Assembly (NCBI GenBank): GCA_008638375.1
Contig: CM018031.1
Span: 11,312,062-11,376,061, forward strand
DNA length: 64,000 bases
Direction of reading: 5' to 3'
Source of the DNA: Nyssa sinensis
Lineage: Eukaryota; Streptophyta; Magnoliopsida; Cornales; Nyssaceae
Shown: piece after piece, positions 33,451 through 45,987 of the stretch
Position numbering within the stretch: the first letter of the stretch is position 1
How the letters are laid out: each line of letters starts with the position of its first letter
The notes under the pieces: model-generated
Database searches by the model: none
Seen by the model: the letters and a program-made list of their open reading frames with translations, nothing else
Told to the model about the DNA's origin: nothing
Position numbers and translations under genes: made by a program

Positions 33451-35542
33451 AGTGAACATTGGAAGTTGAAAAATATATTAAAAAATTACCTATTATAGTA
33501 AGTTACATAATATACCATTATATCTAGTGGTTTGTCATTTGTTGGCCTTTTTCGGATCTTTACTGAAGATCTATATCAGTAACAATTTATCGAATCTAAA
33601 ACAACCAAATTAATCACATTATGTTGGAAGTGAAGTGTCGCAGCGATTGAAACTAACACCACGACATCGAATGTTAGGCCAATAGATCAAATGCAATATT
33701 CTTCCGAGCAACCAAAGTCTTCACACAGAATCCTAGACGAATCGCCATGGAAGTCGCCGCAACAATGAATGAGTTTCTTCGATTTAGAGGACTTCTTTCC
33801 GAAGCCATCTACGGAGAAATTGACAGAAGATCGAAGTTGAGGGGAATTGATGAGCCATCCAAGAATCTGGAGACCTTGGAGAAAAATTGAGTTGTTTCTC
33901 TTTTTAATTCAAGTTCCTTGCAACGTTTTTCAGTCGGTTCTTGAGTTCAATCAAGCTGCTTAAATTGGAAAACTATGTTTGCAGAACTTCTATTTACACA
34001 TAATTTGAATAATTAAGTATTTTGTGAGTCTTATTACCAAATCTCCCTTTTTGAAATTAGAAATACTTTTCTTAAATAAATGACATTTATGTATCTCAAC
34101 TTCGATTATCCCATAGATAAAAATCTTAATGTGGGTCGGCCTCTAATTCTAACAAGGAAGGTCAAGTGGGTCCATGCTTTTTTTCCCCTGCATAGAGGGT
34201 CATTGCCCGAGTCCTGCAGTCCCACCGGTGATTACATAAATGTCAAAGGGTGTCTATTCTTCATTTCGTTGTCTAATTCCTTGAGCTGGAGATCTTTCAA
34301 AGGTGTTGGCCACTTGGTTGAAAACTTGAAATATAGGACAATACATTGCATATTGCAATTGCCTATATTTGTAGAAGAAGAAAAGTCTTGGTTTTGTTTT
34401 TCGAGTTGACAAAAAAAGAAGAAGTCTGGATTTCAAATGACAATATGTTGTAGTGTGTGCAAGATTCTGTCCTTAATAATAGTTTTCTCCCCTATAAGAT
34501 GCTATCTCGGCACAGAGCACTCATAAAATTACAAAATGTAGAGCCAATCAAGTGAAGGCACAAGTCTTGGAAACCTATATTTGTATAATATACCCGGTTA
34601 ATTGGTTTTCCAAATTGAAACCAACTCACGCGAAGGAATTGTTTATATACTCAGTTTAAGTTTCACTAGTTTTCCAATGTGGGACAAAAGGTTTTTATTT
34701 TTTTGGCTTCTTTTTATGTAACTCAATTTTACAAGACAATGAAAGAATTTGTCTTTAAGATACCCACACTCAATACTAAAGTTTTTTCCAACATACAAGA
34801 AGGTTTAAAAAATATTTGTCAAACTCAAGATGTTTTAAAAATATTTAGAATAGTCATAAACATATAAAAAAACGCATGTTAAAAGTATTTTTAAATATAA
34901 AGATGTTCTTGATGAAAACACTTTTAAATAGAAAAGTGTTTTTACTGAAAGTATCTTTAATTAAAGGTGCTTTTATTGAAAGCATTTTTAATTAAATGCG
35001 TTTTTTCTGAAAGTGTATTTAATTAAAAATGTTTTTTTTTTTTCTAAAACACTTTTAATTTAAAAATATTAAAGAGAATTTGGATTTGAAGTCTTTTAAC
35101 ATTTTAAAAATATCTTTAATAAGTATATATTTTAAACATCATGAATGTTTCAAATATTCTCAAAACATATTGAATTTGCGGATTATTCTTTTTAAACATC
35201 ACGAGTCTTAAAAAAAAAAAACTCCTCAAGACCATAGATACAATATGTATCTACTTTGATATAGATATAAGAGGATATTTATAATTCATTTTTTTTACGA
35301 ATGCGTTACCTTTTTTTATAGCACAATAAATTACTAAAGTCGATGGTAATGATATTCTAATAACTTTCTTCCCAATTGCTCCTACGAGAATCTTAATCCT
35401 AGGTTTCTGAACCAGTACCTGTTTTGGCCTGAGAAATACATTACTTTTGAACTCTTGATTTGGTTTTCATTTTTTTTTTTTTTTCAAAATAATGAGCAGT
35501 GATATTGAAATTAGTATTAAAATTTGAATGGTTAATCATGTG
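33451..35542. other. Intergenic DNA with a minisatellite
   Basis: A less AT-rich island at about 33640-33890 contains a 48-codon frame (ATG at 33748) that I do not recognise; it could be a gene fragment. A snRNA-type promoter motif pair lies on the minus strand at 34642-34685. No complete gene is seen. Confidence 0.45.
34870..35055. repeat. Minisatellite with 31-bp period
   Basis: Degenerate units of about 31 bp follow the scheme AAA.GTGYTTTTNYTGAAAG.ATTTTTAATT. The clearest are 34932-34962, 34963-34993 and 34994-35024, with more decayed units on either side. Each unit contains complementary words (AAAGTGTTTTT, ACACTTTT) in places. Confidence 0.75.
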
Positions 35543-35615
35543 GTCGTCTTAGCTCAGCTGGTAGAGCGCGTGGCTTTTAACCACGTGGTCGTGGGTTCGA
35601 TTCCCACAGACGGCG
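35543..35615 (+). tRNA. tRNA-Lys (anticodon UUU)
   Basis: The 73-nt sequence folds into a complete cloverleaf: acceptor stem GTCGTCT paired with AGACGGC (one G-U), D arm GCTC/GAGC with loop AGCTGGTA, anticodon stem CGTGG/CCACG around loop CTTTTAA, and T arm GTGGG/CCCAC around TTCGATT. The anticodon TTT (35576-35578) reads Lys codons. There is no intron and no encoded CCA. It is followed by a short T run (TTTT) suitable as a weak polymerase III terminator. A and B box promoters are internal. This is a normal cytosolic tRNA gene. Confidence 0.95.
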
Positions 35616-36241
35616 TTTTATAAAAAACAACCCTTTTAGAATCCATATAAAGGCCCAAGTTGCTTTCCCCATATCGCGTTGCCTGCATGGTCACTGGGCC
35701 CAGTGCCACCCCCCCCCCCCCCCTTTCAACCCTTTCTTGACAAATAAGTTACTTCATTTTTTTTTATTTTTTTAATGTTTTCTTTTTATTTTTTAATAAA
35801 AGTTTATTAAATTGCAAAATTATTTTTTAAGACTCGATTGTTATAAACTGATTTAATGAAAAGTGGGAATGTAGGATAATAAAATGTCCATAGAGGCGGT
35901 CCGAGGAGATAGTGGGAATGCCTCCAAAGTTTTACAATTTTGATTTTTTTATCATATTTTTTATAATTTTTCTAAAAAATAATTTAAGAATTATACTTTC
36001 GAAATTTTTATATTTTTATAAAATATTTTCTTAAATTTTAATTCTTATATTTTTACTCCCTTAAATTTATGGTCTGATACGACTGCGTGTACACCAATTA
36101 TCAAATGGTCATATCATACGTTTGATATATATTCTTTAAACACCTAAAAGGGAGCGGGAAAGCAAATTCCATTGGATTAAGAGAGAGAGAGAGAGAATTT
36201 TAATACATGGCTCTTCTTTTATATATATATAGTTGCTCACT

Positions 36242-36285
<44 letters not shown>

Positions 36286-37049
36286 GCTCACCAGATAAGG
36301 TTTCAAGGAGGGTGTCAATTCCCTTATTGTATTATGTTTGTGTCATTTTAATGTATACATATTAAAAATATATGTTAATCTTAATTCGACATTATTAATT
36401 AATTTTGTCAAGTTTTAAAATTTAAATTTGTCTCATTTATTAAATAGGTTACACGTGTCGACACTGTTAGTTTTTTTTTTTTTTTGTTAAATAAAAAAAA
36501 CCTATCTTTTTTATGCATAAATAATTTTTGAGTTTAATAAGTTTTGGACATGATCAAATCAAAATAAAAACCTCTTTTTATAATTAAAAAATTTTACAAT
36601 TATTGATAAACTTTTTATGTAAGATAAATTACTCTAACTCAATCATGTTATTTTTTTTTATAATTAAACTTGTTTAGTCGTGTTAAATGAGTTGACACTA
36701 CTAAAATCTAAATACGATATGTTTATTAATCGTATTATACGTATCAATCTCTTTATGACTAAACTCATATATGCTCAACTCATACTAATTAACTTCATAT
36801 CATGTAAAAAATTAACACCCTAATTTTAAGATAACAAAATGTGTCATGGTTTTTTCTCGACCACCAAGGTCCAACATGTGAACGTGTGCATTCCTGTTCA
36901 AAACCCATCTCGTTCTAAAAAAAAATATATTCCTTCAACATAATATATTTTATTCTATTCTTGCTCCTATTATATTAAAATTTTATTATTTTTAGTTAAA
37001 GATAAATAATAAACAAAAAAAAATATTTACTTTTATTATTATTTTTTAT
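35616..37049. other. AT-rich intergenic DNA
   Basis: A poly-C run at about 35709-35723 and a long (AT)n at about 36248-36282 with short repeated flanks (AGTTGCTCAC on both sides). No gene is seen. Confidence 0.5.
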
Positions 37050-37640
37050 AATATATATATATGATGCTGCACTTTTCGACTCACAATAAATTTGGGCCTC
37101 GCGACCTGTAAAACACTCAAAAGAGGTGATCAAAGGACCACCGGATTGGCTCCGGCGATAGCCGTTTCGATGCTTAAGTAAGTAAAAGGAATTGAAAAGA
37201 CTGTATGGAAAGCCAAAGAATGAGTATATAAAAATAAAGCGTACCTTTAGAATTTAATTTATAAACCGTAGCCTTCCTAAGTTGATTAGGATTCGGAGCC
37301 ATGAATATAGGGATTTGATCATCGGAGATTGCAGTTACCTTGTGGAGTATTGTGTCGTAGATAGAGATAATCATAGATAGTAGTTTCCATGTTGAAGACT
37401 GTTTCCTTATTCCCTACTTGGCAGTTGTTAAGGAAACCATAAGGTCGGAACCATCCGAAATACTGAGTGAATATTGAAGAGACTAAGCTCTGTAGGATAT
37501 GTATATGAGAATGCCTTGGAGGCTCCGCCAGCTCGGTATGACCGAGTTTATCGGCTCTGTAAAATAAATATATGAGGATGCCCTGAAGGCTGTGACTGCT
37601 CTGTATGACCGAATTTATCGACTCTGTAAGTACATGTGTC
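37050..37640. mobile_element. Possible solo LTR or LTR remnant
   Basis: This stretch is less AT-rich than its surroundings. It contains the word group CACCGGATTGGCTCCGGCGA then GATGCTTAAGTAAGTAA, which I associate with the 5' leader of certain plant LTRs. Its right part holds two 67-bp tandem units (about 37495-37561 and 37562-37628) sharing ATATGAG.ATGCC.TG.AGGCT and GTATGACCGA.TTTATCG.CTCTGTAA. Ends and target duplication could not be fixed. Confidence 0.35.
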
Positions 37641-37670
37641 TCAAAATAATTAGTGTGTCTGTTTGTGGTA

Positions 37671-37708
<38 letters not shown>

Positions 37709-38267
37709 CTTTTAGTTTATATAATCGGAACAAAATAAGAAGTGAACTCTAAAATCATTCCAATTTTTTTTTTAAATTCGTTATATTAATAACAGAATAT
37801 AAAAAATTTTCAACAAATCTCCAACTCCTAATCTATACATACATCATGAATTAAATTACATAAAAATAAAAAGGATAGTACATTTAACTTCACCCATTCT
37901 TAAATGATACAACTAATACAAATGACGCACCATTTGTTTTTCTGCTTTCACGACCTTCGGTAAAAAGAGAAATCTAGAGTCGTATTTATATATATATATA
38001 TATATATAATTGTATATAAAAATATATATATATATAATATATGTATAAATCAAATCAAGTTAATATTTTTCTTAGTAAGAGTATATGAAACCGTACAATA
38101 TGGGTACGACAAATAGTAAATTCTTCCCCCCATTGCGACACTTGGCGACTCTCAATTCGTGCACACCCCCCACGGGCCCGCACGATCACAATATAAATTC
38201 GTAAAAGACCAAAATATCACCACTCGTTACGCTGTATTACAAGACTGTATTCACTCATGTACCCCGC
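37641..38267. other. Intergenic, upstream of the IDN2-like gene
   Basis: (AT)n runs at about 37675-37704 and 37987-38045. The last 150 bp are less AT-rich and probably part of the promoter of the gene that follows. No gene is seen. Confidence 0.5.
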
Positions 38268-38273
38268 CACGTG
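38268..38273. promoter_or_regulatory. G-box in the IDN2-like promoter region
   Basis: CACGTG in the context CCACGTGTCC, about 0.3 kb upstream of the non-coding first exon of the IDN2-like gene. It is an ABRE/G-box core for bZIP or bHLH factors. A comparable CACGTGTC occurs in both copies of the doubled segment upstream of pseudogene copy B. Confidence 0.5.
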
Positions 38274-38439
38274 TCCCTGAACGCAAATTTCCCCTCCTTT
38301 CGTTCCACTACTGCACATAAACTACTAGAATACCAGCCAATTGTCGCGGGTACAGCAGTTTCTTCCACACCCAATTGTACCACTCACCGTATACGCACCA
38401 AAGCGAGAAAAAGACCGAATTTAAAAGGACAGCGTCGTT

Positions 38440-38576
38440 TGCGCTAGCACTTAGCAGTTAGCAGTCACCACCACCACTCTGAAGCAGCAGAAGATGTTTC
38501 CGTTCCTTCTTCCATATGCAGATGCAAAACCCTAGAGTCATTGCTATTGCCGTCTCTCCAGTCTTTGTATCTGAAG
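38440..38576 (+). other. Non-coding first exon (5' leader) of the IDN2-like gene
   Basis: The stretch ends with a donor CTGAAG|GTTTTC at 38576/38577. The coding exon starts after an acceptor CACTTAG at 39815, giving a 1.24-kb leader intron. It carries a telo-box (AAACCCTA, 38527-38534), common in leaders of plant housekeeping genes. The left edge is a guess. Confidence 0.5.
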
Positions 38577-39829
38577 GTTTTCTTTATTCATTTTCCAAAG
38601 ATTTGTCTCGGTTATTGGTTATGCCTTTTGCTAGAACGTTCTTCGTAATCTCTCTGTCTCAACCTGTCGCTTTTACTAAAATTTCTTAGGGTTTTTGTGA
38701 TATCTGTTCTTTCATCAAGTAAATACACTGATTTTGAGGTGCGTACATTACTACATTCATATGTGAATATTTATATGCTCTCTTTGTCGATTTTCCGTAC
38801 TGCTTTTTGGCTTACAGTTGATGCTCTGTTTTTTTTCCTTGTGTATCTACTCTGTTTTCTTATGTTTTATATCCACTGATTGGTATCGGAGAAAATGTGA
38901 CGAAAGAGAGAAATCTAAGTTCTCGAATACTATATATTTTTCATTGTTTGTGACATGAGAAAGTGCAAATGTTTACTCAATTGCTACTTATATTTATAGT
39001 TAGCTTGGTTGGGTGAGGTTTTTTGGTTTTTTAAACCAGGAAACATGAAAGGTAGGATTTGTAGTTCCATTTATTTTGCTTTCTTTGAAATCAAACCCAA
39101 TGAGTAAGAAGTTTCAGTATTGCTTATTTTTTATATTTTATGAATTTTTTTCCCTTTTGGGTTACAGTGATTTGATTAGAACAAGAAGATAAACAGTAAA
39201 AACATCCAGATGATAAAACCTCTGCATCAACTCTAATATGCACGATTTTACTTTATTTCATGAAAACCTCTTTGTTCCCCCGTGTTCTGTTTGGTTACTA
39301 TGAAAATGTGGGGAAAAAGGGACTAATTGTTTAGTGTGAGATCGTTCTTTTTTCTCTCATGAAAATATAAATTCTCTCAACTGGAACATATCTTTTTTCT
39401 ATTTTTATATTCTACTAGTATTCTGCGACGCCTGGCCCGGTGTTGATTTGAAGTTGTATGTTAATGGAGGCCTAGTGTAAGAAGATTTGATGTTACTTAT
39501 AATTTCAATTTTAGCGAATTTTTATTCTATGTATGGTATCTCTCTATATATGCTTCATTTTGGGTGACTCAGAAATTGTAGGAAAAAATGATCAAATTTT
39601 TGAGTTTTAAAATTTCAATGTTGGGACTTTTTTAACCTGAGAAAATATAAGTATTTATTCAACTGACCGCAATACTACTATGTAGTAGCTTGGGTGAGAT
39701 TTTAATATTCCAAGTCAAGGAAACAATTCAGTTGAAATTTTTGTTTCTTCTGTATTCTCAGTAACCAAACAGAGCTTGCTTATCTTATAACATTCGTTGG
39801 TTTTATTTCACTTAGATTGTTTGCAAAAA

Positions 39830-42800
39830 ATGTCTCACTCATCAGAAGAGGAAACAGATATAAGCGAGTCAGAGTTAGAGGAATATACTGATAAATGTCT
39901 TAAACTGTTGATGAATGGTAGTGTGAAGGTGAAAGTTTCAGATGAAAATTACAGATGTCCATACTGCCCTGGGAAGAAGAAGCAGGATTATCATTACAAG
40001 GACCTTCTGCAGCATGCAAAAGGTGTTGGCAAGGGCTTGCAGAACAGGGGTATTAAAGAGAAGGGAAGGCATTTGGGTTTGACGAGGTACGTGGAAAAGT
40101 ATCTTGACGTGAAGGGGTCATCATCACAATCCACAACAAAGAATACCAAGCCTCCTAAGGAAAATGATGTAAATGAGCTGTTTGTTTGGCCTTGGGTGGG
40201 AATTGTAGCTAATATTCCTGTTGAGAGGAAGGATGGACGGTATGTTGGAGATAGTGGGTCAAGGCTTAGGGAAGATTTGGCGAGGCAGGGGTTTAACCCA
40301 GTGAGAGTTCATCCTCTGTGGAACTACAGGGGTCATTCAGGGTATGCAGTAGTGGAGTTTAACAGAGATTGGCCTGGGTTCAGTAATGCCATAAAATTTG
40401 AGAAAACTTTTGAAGCAGATCACAGGGGAAAGAAAGATTATTATGGAGCAAAGCACCTTGGAGATGAGTTATATGGATGGGTTGCCCGGCAGGATGACTT
40501 CCATTCAAAAGGTATTACTGGCGAGCATCTCCGCAAGGTTGGAGATCTGAAAACAATTTCTGATATTGAAGCAGAAGATAAGCGAAAAACAACAGAACTT
40601 GTGTCAAATCTGACTAATGTAATTGAAGTCAAAGAAAAACGCCTTAAGGAGATAGAATGCAAATATAATGAAACATCAATATCTCTGAGCAATTTGATGA
40701 CCCAAAAAGATGAGATGCACCGAGTTTATAATGAAGGTAATCTGTTGTTGTTCACTAGTAAAATAACCTGCCTATGACACTAATATTTATGTCATAATAA
40801 TTTAGTTTTTTTGAACTTTTTCTTCTGTTTTATTTACCCATCCTTTACCAAGCTCTCGATGCCTTTTTTTTTTTATGTGAACCAGAGATACGAAAGATGC
40901 AGCAGAATGCGCGTGGTCAACTTGAAAAGATTTTCAAGGAACATGAAAAGATTACATTGCAGTTGGAATCCCAAAGTAAAGAACTCGAGCAGCGTGAGAA
41001 AGAATTGGAGAAAAGGGAGGCCCGAAATGATAATGAGAGAAGTAAGCTCTATTTTGAGAGGGAAATGGTAGTGCTTCTTCCTTCTTGCATTTGATTTTCC
41101 CTGCATGTTATATAGAATTTCAAGGAATAATAGCATCCCATCTTCCCCCTTATGACTCATTGACTAAAACAATAATTATAAATGTTTAATTTTTTGGCTG
41201 TGGAATGGTACTAGGTATTGATGGGAATTCCAGACATGCTCCAGGGCAAACTTAAGTGGCTTGTTAAGTTGGCTTTTATACAAAGTTTGTGCATTTTAAG
41301 CAGATACTGTAACTAATAAGGAAAAGGAAAACTAACAATTTGGTGTAAAGAAATCTTCCTCCTGTTCTTTATTTAAAATTTGTCTACCCCGTCAGATTTT
41401 TAACTGAAATAAGATTTATGCACCTAAATGGACAAGCTTGATTTAATGGAAAAAATACCAGAAGCTGACACATGTTTGCAATTTTGCATTGGTATCAAAC
41501 CTTGATATCTCCAAGATATGTTCCTCTTCTTTTATATAGAAATCTGATGTACTTACAGAAAAAAATGCCAGAGGCTGAGACAATAAGCTGTAACTTTTTT
41601 TTTTTTTGTGTTGGTTGGTGCTGCCGTCAGCTAGATTAGAAACATTTTAATTATTCGTCAACAGTGAATAATTTGTTTTGTTCTTTCAGAATGAGAGAGC
41701 AACCTTAGAACAAAAGAAGGCAGATGAAAATGTTTTAAGGCTAGCGGAAGATCATAAGGTATTACACCCTTTTTTTGTGTTTTAACCTATATTGGCAAAA
41801 CAACAATTAGATTTTTTATAATTTTATGATGTGATTGTAATTTCTATTCCAGAGAGAAAAAGAAAAACTTCACAAAAGAATTATTGAACTAGAAAAGAAA
41901 CTTGATGCCAAGCAAGCATTGGAATTGGAGATAGAACGTCTGAGAGGGTCTCTTTCAGTAATGAGACATATGGGAGAAGATGGGGATATGGAAGTCAAGA
42001 ATAAGATAGAAAAAATTCTTGAGGATCTAAAAGAGAAGGAAGAAGAACTTGAAGATCTAGAAGCATTGAATCAAGCTCTTGTTGTAAAGGAACGCAAAAG
42101 CAATGATGAGTTGCAAGAAGCTAGAAAGGAGTTAATTGACGTAAGTATTTGTTTTCTTCCCCCACCCCCCCCGGGGCATTTTTCATACAGCCAAAAATGT
42201 TTCCCAAAGAAAAAAGAGGCAGAAATCCTTTGAAGTAACCTTCAATGCAAAGCTTCCAAGGATATTTGCATTAATCACCCACTCTGTTCGCTGATTGCAG
42301 TAATTACATGAAATAGAGTTAATTCAAAGAACCTAAAATTTTGTTACTGTACATCTCCACTTAAAATGTGTAAAACATGACATGAAAATGTGTATGGGAT
42401 GTCTGATGTCACACATCTGATTTTGGACTTGTAGCGGTAGTGTTTGACAATGAGCACAGAAGTTTTCTAATATATATTTTTACTTTGCTGCTCTGTTATG
42501 CAAGTCAAGAATCCATACTTGGAAGCTGTTTTACATAAAAACTTCATTTCAAAATGAAGTGACTAAAATTTCATTTGCTTGAAGATGAAGTCGGAGAGAA
42601 CTTTGACATTTTTGAAGAATTCATCCATTCTCCTCTGTCCTAAGATTTGGATATTCAACAAATCTGGGAATTAGACACACGCACACTGCACCTTAGAGGA
42701 ATTTAAATTTGCTTTTGACATTTTGAATAACTGATCTATTATTTATCTTTTACAAAAATTCAACTTTTAGAGGTTTTGCCACCACTGTGGATTATGGAGG

Positions 42801-45469
42801 ACTCTAGACGGCCAGAAAACTGAAGATGGAAAGAAACAACTGGATATTTAACTTGCCTTAGTGAAACTACCAGTAGCTTGACTAGCTTCGTTGCGGGGTT
42901 GCTCATGTCAGAGCTGCCCTAGAAGTATTTTTTCATCCTTTTTTGCTATCTCATGTCCAGAAATACAAAACCAGCAATGGATGCTTACTGTGGAGACTAT
43001 TTAACAGTAAAAATCAGGTGGCATGGCGAACTTGTGCATGAATTTTCCAAAGAGCTGTTGCTGCCTCCTTGTACTCTTTAATCCCACTGTACCTGCAAAA
43101 TGCACAATGTTTGCTAAAAATTAAGAATAGTATGTCAGTGTAGGTATGAAATGAGATTCCCTTTGTTGGGGTCATCTGGAAACTAGATGTAAAAAAACAA
43201 GTGGATGATCCTTATAGAGTACACTCTAGGTATTTGCTCGATAACTTATGGCTGATAGGAATTTAAATTGTCTGAAGTAGGCCATTTCTATTTGAACAGC
43301 TGTATAGGTATCAGTTATTACTAGAGATGATTGTCTTTATTTGGTATAAGTAAATGTGCCTATATTTCCTTAGGTTACCAGGCTGAAGATTCATTGTGAA
43401 TTGTTTTCGTTGTATGCGTTTTGATTTTCAACTCATCTGCCACTTTTACTGTATTGTGAAATCTTCAACTCTCTGATTTTGAACTAACTTGAAAGAGTTT
43501 GAGTCTTAGTTTCTCATGTCAGAAAGTTCTGCAAGGTTGGAACGTGTCAGATGACTTCTACAAAGTGGATTAAATGAATCATAATCCCCTGTTCTCAATC
43601 TGAACCTATTGTTATTGATTCATGAGATGTCTTTTGCAGAAGGCAATGTTTTTAGCACCTTTCTAGCTATGAATCTTCAACCATGATGTAATTGACTTAT
43701 AGTAATGAATAACATATGCTTTCTGTTGCACCAAGTGACCTACATATAATGAAAAAAAACTCCATGAAAATTTTTTGTGCTGCTATCTGTTATGTGGCTT
43801 ATAATAAAAATTATTTCTTGTGGCTTGTAGTTCTTGAAGGACAAGTCTTCCCGGGCTTTAATTGGCGTCAAGCGAATGGGAGAGCTTGACCATAAGTCAT
43901 TCCATATTGCAACCAAAAGAAAATACTCTGAAGAAGAAGCAGACGAGAAAGCTATGGAATTTTGTTCATTGTGGGAGGATTATACAAGGGATCCTAGCTG
44001 GCATCCTTTTAAGATTGTCACAGTTGATGGCTCTGAGGAACCTAAGGTATGCATTTCTATTATATCATTTGCAATTATTTCTTTCTGTTTTGTTGGACTA
44101 TATTTTTTGCTTGAATAGTACTTGTGCATTTAAATAGAATTTTAGAATGGAATTGTTCTATGACAATTTTTCTTCAGTGTTACTAAACGTAATAGAGCTT
44201 CAGCTTCTTATAGGCACGGACTTCTAAAATTTATAAATTCATGTGACTGGGGATGAAAACGGCCCAACGGGCTGGGTTTGGGGTGGGGGACCCCTTCCCC
44301 AACCCCACTCCATGAAAAAATGGTTCCCTCAAACCGGTTTAAATCCCATGATGAGCGGAGGTTAGTCTCCATTGAGGTCTCCATTTATTTTTAAACTTTT
44401 ATTTATTTACTTATTTTATTAAATTAATTCAAATTAACATATTTTTAAACAAAACATTATACGTCTTAAAGTAAAAAAATATGCATATTGATAGAGAATT
44501 AGAATGACATTATTTTATTTTTCAAACATATAATTTTATCAAGTTTGTAAAAACTTTTAATGAGTAACTTAAAAATATCATTAAAAATATTGATTATGTA
44601 ACACAAAACTAATTTATTGTTTTATTTTATATAATCGGGGCGGGACAGGGCAGGGCAAAGTGTCTTCTTCCCAAATCCGTCCCAACCCTAATAGGGTGAA
44701 AAAAGTTTTCCCAAACCCATCCCATTTGGAGCGGAGTTGGCGGATTCCCAACAGGACTGGTTAAATTGTTATCTCTGCATGTGGCCATTCCATTAGACAT
44801 TCTTAATTTCTTATCTACGTGAATATGAAATGGGTAAAGATGTTTCTTGTACTAGGTACAAATTATTTCAAGATAGGAAGGATAAAACCATAGTCCAACA
44901 GTGCTTTAAAGTTAATACACAGAGGTGCATAGTTTCAACTATGAGATTGATATGAAAACTAGCAATTTTCCTACTTCATAAGTACTCATCCGTTTCTTTG
45001 TTTCTTCGAAAAAGTTTTCTAATGCTGTAATTTGGTATTGCAGTAGACTATGCTGTTTTTCACACTACCTAGTTCGTTTACAGAGCATAACCCCTTGTAA
45101 TGATTTATCCACAGCTTTCTTGGTTGTCTTTGCCCTACTCCCGTTTTCTTTTTCCAAATTAAATTCCAATTTTCTGTGTGTTACTTCCGTTTTATTCTAT
45201 GGTTTACCTCTATTATTTGTTTGGGTGTGGTTGCTTAGGAAATTATTGATGAAGAGGATAAAAAGCTGAGAGAACTAAAAAATGAATATGGTGAAGAAGT
45301 ATTCTTGGCTGTGACAACTGCTTTGAGGGAGATGAATGAGTACAATCCCAGTGGCAGGTACATAATACCTGAGTTGTGGAATTATAAAAAAGAAAGAAGA
45401 GCAACATTGAAAGAGGGAATATCATGTGTACTGAAGCAGTGGAAAGTGCTTAAGCGGAGGAGAACCTAG
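39830..45469 (+). CDS. IDN2/FDM-like RNA-directed DNA methylation factor (copy A, intact)
   Basis: Exons 39830-40736, 40886-41067, 41690-41758, 41853-42140, 43831-44046 and 45239-45469, all GT-AG with consistent phase, giving 630 residues (Arabidopsis IDN2 is about 650). Domains in order: acidic N-terminus; zf-XS finger (CPYC at 43-46, His62, [11 protein letters not shown]); XS domain at about 120-245 ([47 protein letters not shown]); a long coiled coil at about 250-500; and the XH domain ([46 protein letters not shown]) to the end. IDN2 and FDM proteins bind double-stranded RNA with 5' overhangs through XS, dimerise through the coiled coil and XH, and work in the nucleus at the Pol V scaffold step that guides DRM2 methylation. 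All domains are complete, so this is the functional copy. Intron 6 (44047-45238) holds a hAT-like element. Two damaged paralogues lie downstream. I cannot say whether it is the IDN2 or an FDM1-5 orthologue. Confidence 0.93.
44248..44777. mobile_element. hAT-like element in intron 6 of copy A
   Basis: The 530-bp element is flanked by CATGTGAC (44240-44247) and CATGTGGC (44778-44785). The ends are GC-rich (TGGGGATGAAAACGGCCCAA on the left, CCCAACAGGAC...TTATCTCTG on the right) and the core is AT-rich. It is present at the same place in copy C, so it entered before the duplication. No transposase. Confidence 0.8.
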
Positions 45470-45684
45470 AGGTTGGTCATAAAATCCCTTGCATAGGCTT
45501 GATAATATGCATCATTTTTTGTATATATTACAGATAATTTTCTATACTACAATTATATTTGATTATGCTTTTTACTTGGTGGTCTTTATAGTTCAAATGC
45601 TAGATGTAAAGCCTAATTTGGGCACAGGAAAGATAAACTTTTTCAACTTTTTTATTAGTACACAACACAATTGGAAGATTGAGC

Positions 45685-45717
<33 letters not shown>

Positions 45718-45956
45718 TCTCCTTTATTGGATTTGTTTTCTATGTGGGGTAGGACAACATTATAAGAAGGATGAAACGGATAAATCTAACTTGTTATGGG
45801 CAGTTGTATAGGAGGAGGGGCTTCTGTGAATAAAATCTGTGGTAGCACAGGTGCATCAGTTGCAGGAGAAATAGGTGCATATTATGTCAGTAATTTCTTG
45901 TGTTATATGCACAAGGAGTTCCCAGCCGACCTCCTCATTATACATACATACATACA

Positions 45957-45987
<31 letters not shown>

